NCBI RefSeq assembly: GCF_003991225.1
Contig: NZ_JTFC01000026.1
Span: forward strand, 1 to 64,000
DNA from: Candidatus Kurthia intestinigallinarum
Lineage (GTDB): Bacteria; Bacillota; Bacilli; Bacillales_A; Planococcaceae
Direction: 5' to 3'
Length of the DNA stretch: 64,000 nucleotides
The first letter of the stretch is position 1. The number at the start of each line of letters is the position of its first letter. This document shows, piece after piece, positions 34,621 to 42,472 of this stretch. The position numbers were made by a program, and so were the translations under genes. Under the pieces are notes generated by a model. It was not told the DNA's origin. It did not search any database and saw nothing but the letters and a program-made list of their open reading frames with translations.

Positions 34621-35369
34621 CCGTTGAAAACACTACATACTATCATACGCCAGGTCATGGTATCGAGAATCTCTGCTTCACCGTTTACGAGCAAGATTGT
34701 CTCGTCCTACTCGGAGCGAACGGGAGCGGGAAGTCAACGGTCCTATCGTTACTTGCAGGCCTTTTAACGCCACAATCTGGGAAAATACTGTATGAAGGTA
34801 ATCCAGTTAAGCCAGGGGAAATCGGGATTGTCTTTCAGCATCCTGATGATCAGTTTATTACGACGTCAGTCATGGATGAAGTTATTTTTGGATTAGAAAA
34901 TTTACAAGTGCCACGCGAGGAAATGACCGCCCGCGCTTATCAGGCATTAGATGAGGTTGGTATGCGCTGGGCTATAGAACGCCATCCAATGACGCTTTCT
35001 GGTGGCGAAAAACAACGTGTTGCATTAGCAGCTGTGCTAGCGATGCGCCCGAAAATTTTACTATTAGATGAAGTGACCGCTATGTTAGATTCCCATGCAC
35101 GTAGTGATTTTTACACGCTACTAAAAACATTAAAAAAACGCTATACAATTGTTATGACGACGCATATTGTTGAAGAATATTTATTTGCAAATCGCGTTTG
35201 TTACTTGCAAAATCATCGTATCGTATTTGATGGAGACTTACCTACATTTGCAGCACATTATCCGACATACGCAATGCCTTTTATCATTGAATTTCAAAGA
35301 ACGTGTCATTTACCGATTTGCATCCAAACGTATGAGGAGTGTGTTGAACAAATATGGCCATCACTTTAA
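34614..35369 (+). CDS. ECF transporter ATPase (EcfA/CbiO-like), first copy
   Basis: 251 residues from GTG 34614, 5 bases after GAGGTGG inside the SDR gene end. Walker A GANGSGKST, Q-loop VFQHPDDQF (characteristic of ECF ATPases), signature LSGGEKQR, Walker B LLLDEVTAMLD and switch His in MTTHIVEE. The Walker B tail has EVTAMLD as in EcfA1-type proteins. Couples ATP hydrolysis to the EcfT-S-component complex. It overlaps the second ATPase gene by 16 bases. Confidence 0.92.
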   Translation: MLTVENTTYYHTPGHGIENLCFTVYEQDCLVLLGANGSGKSTVLSLLAGLLTPQSGKILYEGNPVKPGEIGIVFQHPDDQFITTSVMDEVIFGLENLQVPREEMTARAYQALDEVGMRWAIERHPMTLSGGEKQRVALAAVLAMRPKILLLDEVTAMLDSHARSDFYTLLKTLKKRYTIVMTTHIVEEYLFANRVCYLQNHRIVFDGDLPTFAAHYPTYAMPFIIEFQRTCHLPICIQTYEECVEQIWPSL

Positions 35370-36181
35370 AGAATGTTACACTAGAGCGTTCATCACATGT
35401 TATTTTACGCGATGCTTCATTTCAATTTTCTGACAATAAATGGACGGCGATAGTAGGAGAAAACGGAGCAGGGAAATCAACGCTATTGCAAGCCATTCAA
35501 CAATTTATACCGATACAGCAAGGACATATTCATCTAGACGGGAAAATAGGTTTTTTATTCCAACATGCAGATCAACAATTTTTCGAGTCAACGGTTGAGA
35601 AAGAATTACGTTTCGCTCCACGTCATTTTGGATGGTCTCGTGAAAAAACAGATGCAAAGATAGCGGAAGTGTTAAATCTTGTACAGCTAGATGCATCTAT
35701 TTTACCGATGTTACCTTATCAACTTAGTGGGGGACAAAAAAAGCGGTTAGCACTTGCTCTTGTATTTATGATGGAGCCAACTATTTTGCTAGCAGATGAA
35801 CCAACAGCTGGACTTGATCCAGTGCAACGCGCACTAGTGCTGTCGATTTTGAAAAAATGGCAACAGCAAGGACATACGATTATTGCGATTACTCATGAAT
35901 TAACGGATGTGTTAACTTTTGCAGATGATGTCTTGTTGATGGCTAAAGATAAGGCCCCTCAACTGTTTGAAACGGAGCAATTTTTCTTTGAGGTTCCAAA
36001 ACGAAAAGGAGTTTATTTTCCACCACCTATTGCGATGTTTCACTTAATAGAACAACGCTTACAATCTCCGCTGCCACGCGCACGTTCAATGCCCGCACTC
36101 ATACAAATTATGAAAGAGGCGATACCTAATGGAACAAGTTATTCAATATGTAGCACGCACGTCCATTCTACATCGTCTTGA
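35354..36181 (+). CDS. ECF transporter ATPase (EcfA/CbiO-like), second copy
   Basis: 275 residues. Walker A GENGAGKST, Q-loop FLFQHADQQF, signature LSGGQKKR, Walker B LLADEPTAGLD and switch His in ITHELTDV. It is the second member of the ATPase heterodimer. The C-terminus runs 53 bases into the EcfT gene in a different frame, an overlap longer than usual, so the last residues may be little constrained. ECF modules with two ATPases plus EcfT are normally shared by several S components. Confidence 0.9.
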   Translation: MAITLKNVTLERSSHVILRDASFQFSDNKWTAIVGENGAGKSTLLQAIQQFIPIQQGHIHLDGKIGFLFQHADQQFFESTVEKELRFAPRHFGWSREKTDAKIAEVLNLVQLDASILPMLPYQLSGGQKKRLALALVFMMEPTILLADEPTAGLDPVQRALVLSILKKWQQQGHTIIAITHELTDVLTFADDVLLMAKDKAPQLFETEQFFFEVPKRKGVYFPPPIAMFHLIEQRLQSPLPRARSMPALIQIMKEAIPNGTSYSICSTHVHSTSS

Positions 36182-36872
36182 TCCACGAACTAAAATAATA
36201 GGGTTAAGCTTTCTATTAATCGGTTTCACCCAAATTCACGAGTGGATACAACTTGTTTTTTCGGCATTCGTAGTCGGCTTGTTATATCATTTTGCACAAA
36301 TCCCTTTTAGCTATGCGCTACATTCAATACGCCCATTACTCCTAATTTTATTGCTGACGTTGCTTTATCATAGTATGTTTTCAGGTATAACCTATTTAGC
36401 AGGATTTTTAATGGGCCTACATTATGTCCTTAAGCTTTTAATGATGATTTTAAGTGGTGTTTTATTAACAGCGACTACCAAACCACTTGAGCTTGCACTT
36501 GGACTTGAAACAATGTTGCGCCCTCTTGAAAAATGGCGTATTCCTGTTGGCCAATGGGCATTAATGATTGTTCTGGCATTACGCTTTTTCCCATTAATTA
36601 TCGAAGAATGGGAACGGATTCGTCTAAGTCAACAGGCGAGAGGCATCACAATAAAACGGTTTAGACAACGGTTGTATAGCCCAGTGCAACAAGTGATTCC
36701 GCTACTCTTAGCACTCATTACACGAGCAGAACGTTTAAGCATTGCGATTGAAGCACGCGGATTTCGACAGGGGTTTAATCGAACACATTTTCGTCTTCTT
36801 GCTTTTCAAAAAAAGGATGGTTACTGCATTTTATTTCCAATATTTGTATCAATCATTGTATTATTATTATAG
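36129..36872 (+). CDS. ECF transporter transmembrane subunit EcfT
   Basis: 247 residues with about five to six helices and the two Ala-Arg-Gly coupling motifs (SQQARGI and AIEARGF) that dock into the ATPases. This is the T component linking the ATPase pair to BioY. Its presence completes a full, apparently dedicated importer in the bioY operon. Confidence 0.92.
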   Translation: MEQVIQYVARTSILHRLDPRTKIIGLSFLLIGFTQIHEWIQLVFSAFVVGLLYHFAQIPFSYALHSIRPLLLILLLTLLYHSMFSGITYLAGFLMGLHYVLKLLMMILSGVLLTATTKPLELALGLETMLRPLEKWRIPVGQWALMIVLALRFFPLIIEEWERIRLSQQARGITIKRFRQRLYSPVQQVIPLLLALITRAERLSIAIEARGFRQGFNRTHFRLLAFQKKDGYCILFPIFVSIIVLLL

Positions 36873-36884
36873 GGAGTGACAATT

Positions 36885-37202
36885 ATGAATCTTCGTGGTC
36901 AACTTGTAGATGAGCAAACACGCTGCGTCCACTATCATACATCAAAGGATATTATCGCTATCAAAATGAAATGCTGTCATACATATTATCCATGCTATCA
37001 ATGTCATGAGGAGGAAGCAGATCACCCGATTACGCGATGGACAAAAGTGGAGTGGGATGAAAAAGCAATTCTTTGTGGGCGTTGTCATGAAGAATTGTCG
37101 ATTGCGACCTATTTAGCACATGATACATGTCCACATTGTCACGCTGCATGGAACCCTCGTTGTGAGGGGCATTACCACTTGTATTTTGAAATGGAGGAAT
37201 GA
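36885..37202 (+). CDS. CHY zinc-finger protein
   Basis: 105 residues from ATG 36885, 8 bases after AGGGAG. The metal ligands are dense: CVHYHTSKD, CCHTYYPCYQCHEEEADH, CGRCHEEL, CPHCHAAWNPRCEGHYHLYF. This is the stand-alone CHY-type zinc finger, related to the Hot13/CHY domain, thought to bind two or three zinc ions. Bacterial role unknown. Its stop overlaps the possible ATG 37199 of the next gene. Confidence 0.85.
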   Translation: MNLRGQLVDEQTRCVHYHTSKDIIAIKMKCCHTYYPCYQCHEEEADHPITRWTKVEWDEKAILCGRCHEELSIATYLAHDTCPHCHAAWNPRCEGHYHLYFEMEE

Positions 37203-37204
37203 CG

Positions 37205-38164
37205 ATGAACACACGGATTACAGAGCTTTTTGGAATTCAACTACCGATTATTCAAGGCGGCCTAGCCTATCTGGCCTATGCTGATTTAGCGGCTGCGGTT
37301 TCAAATGCGGGCGGATTAGGTCAGGTTACGGCGTTAAGTTTACCTGATCCGGAAGCACTGCGACATGAAATTAAGCGTACGCGTTCACTGACGGATAAGC
37401 CTTTTGGTGTCAATTTTGCGATGGGGATGCACGGAACAGGTTATGAGGCGTTTATACAAGTAGCGATTGACGAGAAAGTGCCGGTTGTATCCATTACAGG
37501 TGGAAATCCCGCTACGGTTTTAGCGATGCTAGAAGGAACGGGTATTAAAAAGCTTGTACTTGTGGCGGGTGTGCGCCAAGCACAAAAGGCAGAGGAGCTT
37601 GGCGCCGATGCCGTCATCGTCGTAGGTCAAGAAGGCGGCGGCCATTTAGGACGTGATGACTTAGGCACAACGGTCCTTACACCACGCGTCGTTGATTCGG
37701 TTTCGATTCCTGTTATTGCTTCAGGTGGTTTAGCGGATGGTCGTGGTCTTGCGGCAGGACTTGCGCTCGGTGCGGAGGGTATTGAAATGGGTACGCGTTT
37801 TATTGCTACAAAGGAATGCGTCGATGCTTCGGACTATTACAAGCAACTTTTACTCGATAGCACAGAGCAAAATACTGTCGTCGTTAAACGTTCGATTGGT
37901 GGTCCTGCACGTGTTATTCATAATGCTTTTGCGGATGAAATTTTAGCCATTGAGCAACAGACACCGACCTATGAGGCATTAAAGGAACATATTAGCGGGC
38001 AAGCGAATCGCCGGTTAATCCATGATGGTGAGGAGAATGGTATGGCCTTTGCTGGACAGGTCATTGGCTTGATCGATGATGTGCCTACTGTGGCGGAATT
38101 ATTTGCACGCATCGAAGCGGAATATAAAGCAGTAGTAACGCGTTTTTCAGAAATTTCAAAATAA
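37205..38164 (+). CDS. NPD/FabK-family flavoprotein (nitronate monooxygenase or enoyl reductase-like)
   Basis: 319-residue FMN TIM barrel of the nitronate monooxygenase/FabK group. PIIQGGLAYLAYADLAAAVSN near the N-terminus, VVGQEGGGHLG, PVIASGGLADGRGLAAGLALG (21 residues, about 170-190) and EMGTRFIATKEC carry the FMN phosphate and flavin contacts. ATG 37205 is 7 bases after GGAGG; ATG 37199 would be only 1 base away. FabK relatives reduce enoyl thioesters, which would supply the step the rest of the operon lacks, but nitronate oxidation is equally typical of the family. Last gene of the operon. Confidence 0.82.
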   Translation: MNTRITELFGIQLPIIQGGLAYLAYADLAAAVSNAGGLGQVTALSLPDPEALRHEIKRTRSLTDKPFGVNFAMGMHGTGYEAFIQVAIDEKVPVVSITGGNPATVLAMLEGTGIKKLVLVAGVRQAQKAEELGADAVIVVGQEGGGHLGRDDLGTTVLTPRVVDSVSIPVIASGGLADGRGLAAGLALGAEGIEMGTRFIATKECVDASDYYKQLLLDSTEQNTVVVKRSIGGPARVIHNAFADEILAIEQQTPTYEALKEHISGQANRRLIHDGEENGMAFAGQVIGLIDDVPTVAELFARIEAEYKAVVTRFSEISK

Positions 38165-38167
38165 CAC

Positions 38168-38196
38168 TTGCAATTCCTAGTGGATTACTTTAATAT
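38168..38196 (+). promoter_or_regulatory. Promoter of the SAM-I leader
   Basis: -35 TTGCAA (38168-38173) and -10 TAATAT (38191-38196), 17-base spacer, about 25 bases upstream of the aptamer. Confidence 0.6.
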
Positions 38197-38217
38197 AAGT
38201 ATCAACAACTAAATCAC

Positions 38218-38373
38218 TTTCTTATCAAGAGCGTTGGAGGGACTGGCCCATTGAAGACGCAGCAACAGACATTTTGTACTGTGCTAATTCCTGTAGCATC
38301 ATTTGCTAAAAGATGAGAAGAGAACGGCATCCCATTCGACACCAACCTCTTCTTATCGAGAAGAGGTTTTTTT
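38218..38373 (+). promoter_or_regulatory. SAM-I (S-box) riboswitch
   Basis: The aptamer opens with CTTATCAAGAG and GGAGGGACTGGCCC, then GAAGACGCAGCAAC, all S-box landmarks, and P1 closes with GATGAGAAG (38219-38226 with 38312-38319). The expression platform is the terminator AACCTCTTCT/AGAAGAGGTT (38344-38368) plus T7. High S-adenosylmethionine should stop transcription of the downstream cyclase-family gene. Confidence 0.95.
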
Positions 38374-38401
38374 GTTATTTAAATCGAAAGGGAGATGAGG
38401 T

Positions 38402-39148
38402 ATGACAACCACACAGCAATCGATTCAACAGGCACTATCACTTTTAAAGGAGCGTACATGGGTGGATTTAACGCATAACTTTAGTGCCGATACCCCCCGC
38501 TTCAATGCCTTCTCGCCGCTTGAGAAGAAAACGTTATTCGATTATTCAGCAGGCTTTTTCGCACAACAATTTACCTTTGCAGGACAATATGGCACGCATA
38601 TTGATGCGCCAGTTCATTTTGTTGAAGGCGGCCGCTATTTAAATGATATTACGTTAAAAGAGCTTGTATTACCGCTCGTTGTCATCGACGTTTCAACAGA
38701 CGTCGCAAAAAATCCTGATTTTACGATTACCGTACGAGAAATCCTTTCATTTGAGGAACAGTACGGGGAAATCGATAGCGGCTCATTTGTCGCACTACGT
38801 ACCGATTGGTCAAAGCGCATTGATGATAGCGAGGCATTTAATAATAAGGATGCAGACGATGTGGCTCATACGCCAGGCTGGTCTGTTGAAGCACTCCGTT
38901 TCTTATTTGAAGAGCGACACATTCGCGCAGTCGGTCATGAAACCTTTGATACGGATTCAAGTGAGGAATTTTATAAAAATAAAGCGCTCAAGGCAGAGCT
39001 TTATGTGTTACAGCAAGATGCTTATCAGATTGAATTGTTGACGAATTTAGATCAATTACCCGCAAAAGGCGCGGTCATATTCAATATCGTCGCAAAACCT
39101 GATAAAGCAACAGGATTTCCGGTACGCTCATTTGCGATACTACCGTAG
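38402..39148 (+). CDS. Cyclase-family metal hydrolase (KynB-like fold) under SAM control
   Basis: 248 residues. The cyclase-family signature is YGTHIDAPVHF (about residues 61-71), whose His and Asp bind zinc, with VGHETFDTDSS downstream. Relatives include kynurenine formamidase KynB and isatin hydrolase. No kynurenine genes are near. It is the only gene between the SAM-I riboswitch and its terminator, so expression should follow sulfur/methionine status, pointing to a role in sulfur or methyl metabolism that I cannot name. GGGAGATGAGG precedes the ATG. Confidence 0.85.
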   Translation: MTTTQQSIQQALSLLKERTWVDLTHNFSADTPRFNAFSPLEKKTLFDYSAGFFAQQFTFAGQYGTHIDAPVHFVEGGRYLNDITLKELVLPLVVIDVSTDVAKNPDFTITVREILSFEEQYGEIDSGSFVALRTDWSKRIDDSEAFNNKDADDVAHTPGWSVEALRFLFEERHIRAVGHETFDTDSSEEFYKNKALKAELYVLQQDAYQIELLTNLDQLPAKGAVIFNIVAKPDKATGFPVRSFAILP

Positions 39149-39178
39149 CACTCATTCGTGCAAGACTCATTTGTCGCT

Positions 39179-39211
39179 AAAAAGAGGATGGATTTTTTCA
39201 TCCTCTTTTTT
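39179..39211 (+). terminator. Terminator after the cyclase-family gene
   Basis: 12-bp stem AAAAAGAGGATG/CATCCTCTTTTT with an 8-base loop and T tail. Confidence 0.85.
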
Positions 39212-39242
39212 ATTTGCTTCATTTGAAATGAACGAAATCTTC

Positions 39243-39268
39243 AGGAAGCGGGTTTTGGCTACGACATA
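39243..39268 (+). repeat. Inverted repeat, left copy
   Basis: 26 bases ending GGCTACGACATA. It matches the reverse complement of 39766-39791 at 23 of 26 positions, with the inner 12 bases identical. Confidence 0.75.
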
Positions 39269-39765
39269 CTTAAAAATATGTGCCAATTCAGGACAATGGT
39301 CCGGTAAAATTTAAAACGTTTACTAACGATACCGCGTAATCTGTCAACAAAAACTGTTATTCCACGCCATCGTCAAAAATCATTATTATTTTCAACGCCC
39401 GAAAAAGGGCATTTTACGCTAGAAAGGGGTCTCTAAGGGTTCATTTTGCATAAAAAAGTACCGTTTTAGAGCGCTTGAAATACTATACGAACGAGCATCT
39501 CACATTATTTATTCAAAAAACGACAATCCGTACTGTGTAGCTCATTTATGCAGCTTGCTATGTGTGGAAATGTCCCTTTTATGCCTTAAAATACATAAAA
39601 ACCCCCGCTAGAGGACCGAAATATGCCTGTTTTTACAAATGACTTGTACAAACTAATAGTAGTTATCTGCTTAGCTTTAGTAATTCTATATGTTTTTTCG
39701 TCATTCAATCAAATGCTTATTACATTTATAGGTGCATACACATATGAATGACACTTATTAAAAAA

Positions 39766-39791
39766 TATGTCGTAGCCAAAAACCGCTCCTT
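39766..39791 (-). repeat. Inverted repeat, right copy
   Basis: On the minus strand it ends in the same GGCTACGACATA as the left copy. The two copies enclose about 500 bases. I could not see a clear target-site duplication outside them. Confidence 0.75.
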
Positions 39792-39821
39792 GGGCATCTG
39801 ACGATTTTTTTGCGAACAAAA

Positions 39822-39852
39822 AAATGGTCCTGCAATGTTTGCAAGACCATTT
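39822..39852 (-). terminator. Terminator of dctA
   Basis: 14-base arms AAATGGTCCTGCAA and TTGCAAGACCATTT with one mismatch and a TGT loop; an A run at lower coordinates gives the T tract on the minus strand. Confidence 0.8.
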
Positions 39853-39857
39853 ATAAC

Positions 39858-41153
39858 TTAAGCATGTTCGTGACGCAAGCGCTTTTCTTCTTTTAATTCA
39901 GCGACGAGGACATCATGCTGTTTCGGATCGTATTCGTTTTCCCATTTCGCAACAACAACGGTTGCTACCGAGTTACCGATAATATTTGTAATGGCACGTG
40001 CTTCTGACATGAAGCGGTCAACACCAATTAAAAGGGCAATTCCTGCGACTGGAATCATTGGGAATGCGGCAAGTGTTGCAGCAAGGGTAATAAAGCCAGA
40101 GCCGGTTACACCAGCAGCCCCTTTAGAAGTCACCATTAAAATCAGTAGTAAATAAAGTTGTTGCCAAATGGATAGATGTACATCATATACTTGTGCGATA
40201 AACATTGCGGCCATTGATAAATAAATGGCGGTACCATCTAAGTTAAACGAATAACCTGTTGGTACAACAAGACCGACAACTTGTTTTGAACAGCCGAAGC
40301 GTTCTAATTTTTTCATAATGAGTGGTAGGGCAGATTCAGATGAAGAAGTCCCTAAAACAATTAATAATTCATTTTTAATATAGCTCAGGAATTTGAAAAT
40401 ATTGACGTTTGCGGCATATCGTAATACGAGACCTAAAATGACGATAACGAATAATGCCATTGTAATGTATACGCCAAGCATTAATTTTCCTAAGTTCCAT
40501 AATGAACCCATACCGAAGTTGCCGATTGTATAGGCCATTGCACCAAATGCAGCAAGTGGTGAGAATTTCATTACCATCCCAACAATTTTGAAGAAAATTT
40601 GAGAGGCTTGCTCGCATAATGTAATAACTTGTTTCACTGGATCACCGATAGAAGCGGCTGCAAGGCCGAAGAATACCGCACAGACAAGCACTGGTAGTAA
40701 CTCACCGTTCGCAATTGCTCCAAAGAAGTTTTCTGGTAACACACTCATAACGAATGCTTGAATACCATGATCTTGATTTGCAGCAGCCTTTGTATATTCA
40801 CTAATATCTGCACCACTTGATTTAAGTGCATCTGTATTAACACCAACACCTGGTTTAATAATATGGACTACGATAAAGCCAATCGCAAGTGAAATCGTAG
40901 ACATCACTTCGAAATAAATAAGTGCCTTTAAGCCGATACTGCCGACTTTTTTCATATCACCCATGCTACCAATACCCGTCACTACCGTTAGGAAGATAAT
41001 TGGTGCAATAAGCATTTTAATCAATTTAATGAAGATATCTGCTAAAATTTTCAGCTGTGCGCCAAAACTTGGAAAAATCGCCCCTACGATAATCCCTAGG
41101 ATAATGGCCAGCACCACTTGAACCGTTAAGTTACGTAAGTTGACTCTTTTCAT
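39858..41153 (-). CDS. dctA: C4-dicarboxylate:cation symporter DctA
   Basis: 431 residues from ATG 41153, which has AAAGGGGTG upstream; the frame continuing to 41282 is unsupported. DAACS-family fold with eight helices and two re-entrant loops: the serine-rich TSSSESALPLIMKKLERFG, the PTGYSFNLDGTAIYLSMAA metal/substrate loop, and GVDRFMSEARAITNIIGNSVA. These agree closely with DctA of E. coli and the DctA/DctP type of Bacillus rather than with GltP. It imports succinate, fumarate and malate with H+ or Na+. A near-perfect cre lies 26 bases upstream, and the probable regulators DctB/S/R are encoded 3 kb away. Confidence 0.9.
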   Translation of the reverse strand: MKRVNLRNLTVQVVLAIILGIIVGAIFPSFGAQLKILADIFIKLIKMLIAPIIFLTVVTGIGSMGDMKKVGSIGLKALIYFEVMSTISLAIGFIVVHIIKPGVGVNTDALKSSGADISEYTKAAANQDHGIQAFVMSVLPENFFGAIANGELLPVLVCAVFFGLAAASIGDPVKQVITLCEQASQIFFKIVGMVMKFSPLAAFGAMAYTIGNFGMGSLWNLGKLMLGVYITMALFVIVILGLVLRYAANVNIFKFLSYIKNELLIVLGTSSSESALPLIMKKLERFGCSKQVVGLVVPTGYSFNLDGTAIYLSMAAMFIAQVYDVHLSIWQQLYLLLILMVTSKGAAGVTGSGFITLAATLAAFPMIPVAGIALLIGVDRFMSEARAITNIIGNSVATVVVAKWENEYDPKQHDVLVAELKEEKRLRHEHA

Positions 41154-41178
41154 ACGTACACCCCTTTGTATGTAGTTA

Positions 41179-41193
41179 ATAAAACGCTTACAA
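41179..41193 (-). promoter_or_regulatory. cre-like site upstream of dctA
   Basis: TTGTAAGCGTTTTAT on the minus strand matches the CcpA consensus except for A in place of the conserved C near the end. It ends 26 bases before the dctA start, a position suited to repression. Confidence 0.6.
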
Positions 41194-41303
41194 GACCTAA
41201 TGTAGTACGAATTTCTGTGCTTGTGAATATTGTGGTCATAATGGTTTTTTTGGTCTTTTTGGTCTTTTGACTTTTCTGACAATGAAATATCTTCTCAAAC
41301 GAC

Positions 41304-41346
41304 AAAAAACCGCGATAAAGAATAGAATCTACTCTTTATCGCGGTT
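41304..41346 (-). terminator. Second terminator downstream of phaP
   Basis: Perfect 14-bp stem AACCGCGATAAAGA/TCTTTATCGCGGTT with an 11-base loop. The A run at 41304-41309 gives the T tract on the minus strand. It acts as backup to the hairpin at 41364-41392. Confidence 0.75.
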
Positions 41347-41363
41347 ATATAATAGATGGAAAT

Positions 41364-41392
41364 AAAAAGAGCCTGTACCATAACAGACTCTT
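41364..41392 (-). terminator. Terminator of phaQ-phaP
   Basis: Arms AAGAGCCTGT and ACAGACTCTT with one mismatch around ACCATA, T5 on the minus strand, 8 bases after the phaP stop. Confidence 0.7.
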
Positions 41393-41399
41393 ACATTCA

Positions 41400-41912
41400 T
41401 TATTTTACAACTGGAACGGCAGGAATTGAATCAAGTAAAGACTTGTGATTTTCTTTTAGTTTCGCTGTTAAATCTTCAATGTTTGCTAATGCTTTTTGGC
41501 GCTCTGATTTTTGCTCAGAAAGCGTTGTGTTGATTGCTTTTTCCCATTCTGTTTGCGCATTACGGATGTAATCCACGACAGCGTGGTTCGGTTTCCAAGA
41601 TAATTCTTGCGCTTGCTCTGTTGCTTCTTTTAACGTGTCGATCCACGTAGACAATTGTGCAGACTGTGCAGGTGTTGTGAATGCTTCAAATGAAGAAGTC
41701 ACTTGTTTTTGCCAATCTTTAATCGCTTGGTTTGATTTTTCTTCGACATTCTTATAAGAAGTAAGTGCTTGATCGAATGCTGATTTTTGTGCAGCGAATG
41801 CTTCTACTGCGCGTTTTTCTGCATCTTCTTGCACCGTATTGATTGCCTTTACACTGTTTAACCAGTTGTCCCAAATAAGATCTACGCTTTTTGTTAATAG
41901 TTCGTTTGCCAT
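41400..41912 (-). CDS. phaP: PHA granule phasin PhaP
   Basis: 170 residues, entirely amphipathic helix, Ala/Lys/Glu/Gln rich, with no signal peptide and a Pro-Val tail (IPAVPVVK). This matches the Bacillus-type phasin that coats polyhydroxyalkanoate granules and limits their size. It lies downstream of phaQ and divergent from phaRC, which is the gene order known from B. megaterium and B. cereus. GGGAGGAAATT precedes ATG. Confidence 0.88.
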   Translation of the reverse strand: MANELLTKSVDLIWDNWLNSVKAINTVQEDAEKRAVEAFAAQKSAFDQALTSYKNVEEKSNQAIKDWQKQVTSSFEAFTTPAQSAQLSTWIDTLKEATEQAQELSWKPNHAVVDYIRNAQTEWEKAINTTLSEQKSERQKALANIEDLTAKLKENHKSLLDSIPAVPVVK

Positions 41913-41974
41913 GTTAAATTTCCTCCCTAATAGTGGTCATGTTTTTTTAAAGCATGAGCGGGGAGTCTTGGCTG

Positions 41975-42373
41975 CTAGTCGTTGGTGTCATCCGCTTCAT
42001 CCGTCTTTTTACTAGCTGGCGTGCTAGGGAAAAGGAACGGATTGTACAATTTGAAGAAGTTCGTTAAGAGTTTTTGGTATTCGCCAAATGAACCGGCCCA
42101 CAAGTCTAAGTAGCTCAGACCTTCTTCAGTAATGGCGTAAATACGCTTCGCTGGACCATTTTCCTCCGTATTCCACTCGGAAGTGACAAGCTCATCTTTT
42201 TCAAGCTGTCGTAAAATACGATAAAAATTTCCTCGGTCGACAGAATCAACACCGAATGTTGTCAGCTTTTCCATTAGCTCATATCCATAGGCGTTAATAT
42301 CACGCAAATGGAGCAAGATGATGGGCACTAAAATGTTTTTTGGTGCGCCCATTTGTGGTTTTTTCGAATTCAT
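41975..42373 (-). CDS. phaQ: PadR-family PHA regulator PhaQ
   Basis: 132 residues from ATG 42373 after AGGTGAT. N-terminal winged-helix PadR domain: PKNILVPIILLHLRDINAYGYELM, then DRGNFYRILRQLEKDELVTSEW with the wing strand AKRIYAITEEG (each cited in parts). PhaQ in B. megaterium represses phaQP and is released by PHB granules. A perfect 13-base palindrome over the -10 of this gene (42404-42416) is the likely operator. 62 bases separate it from phaP. Confidence 0.9.
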   Translation of the reverse strand: MNSKKPQMGAPKNILVPIILLHLRDINAYGYELMEKLTTFGVDSVDRGNFYRILRQLEKDELVTSEWNTEENGPAKRIYAITEEGLSYLDLWAGSFGEYQKLLTNFFKLYNPFLFPSTPASKKTDEADDTND

Positions 42374-42403
42374 TGCTATCACCTATCTTCAAATTACTTA
42401 TAA

Positions 42404-42416
42404 GTGTAATTTACAC
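42404..42416. promoter_or_regulatory. Candidate PhaQ operator
   Basis: GTGTAA-T-TTACAC is a perfect palindrome, and one more pair holds outside it. It covers the -10 of the minus-strand phaQP promoter, exactly where a repressor would block RNA polymerase. Confidence 0.6.
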
Positions 42417-42436
42417 CTATGTGCATTTTGTGTCAA
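42408..42436 (-). promoter_or_regulatory. phaQP promoter
   Basis: On the minus strand a perfect -35 TTGACA (42431-42436) is followed after 17 bases by -10 TAAATT (42408-42413), about 35 bases upstream of the phaQ start. Confidence 0.65.
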
Positions 42437-42472
42437 GCATTTCAAAAAACTTTTTCCAAACAGTAAAATTAA

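Larger units (their letters stand above)
39212..39817. other. Gene-free block bounded by inverted repeats
   Basis: About 600 bases with no credible coding frame. It is framed by the inverted repeats listed separately. A small internal palindrome CGCCCGAAAAAGGGC lies near 39398. Possibly a remnant of a mobile element or a non-autonomous (MITE-like) copy; no transposase fragment could be recognised. Confidence 0.5.

Noticed and set aside
36876-36884. GTG start for the CHY protein and the ATG at 37199 for the NPD protein
   Set aside because: Both lie in or too near the ribosome sites that fit the starts at 36885 and 37205.
39212-39817. Transposase fragment inside the inverted-repeat block
   Set aside because: I tried reading the interior on both strands and saw no convincing stretch of any transposase family.
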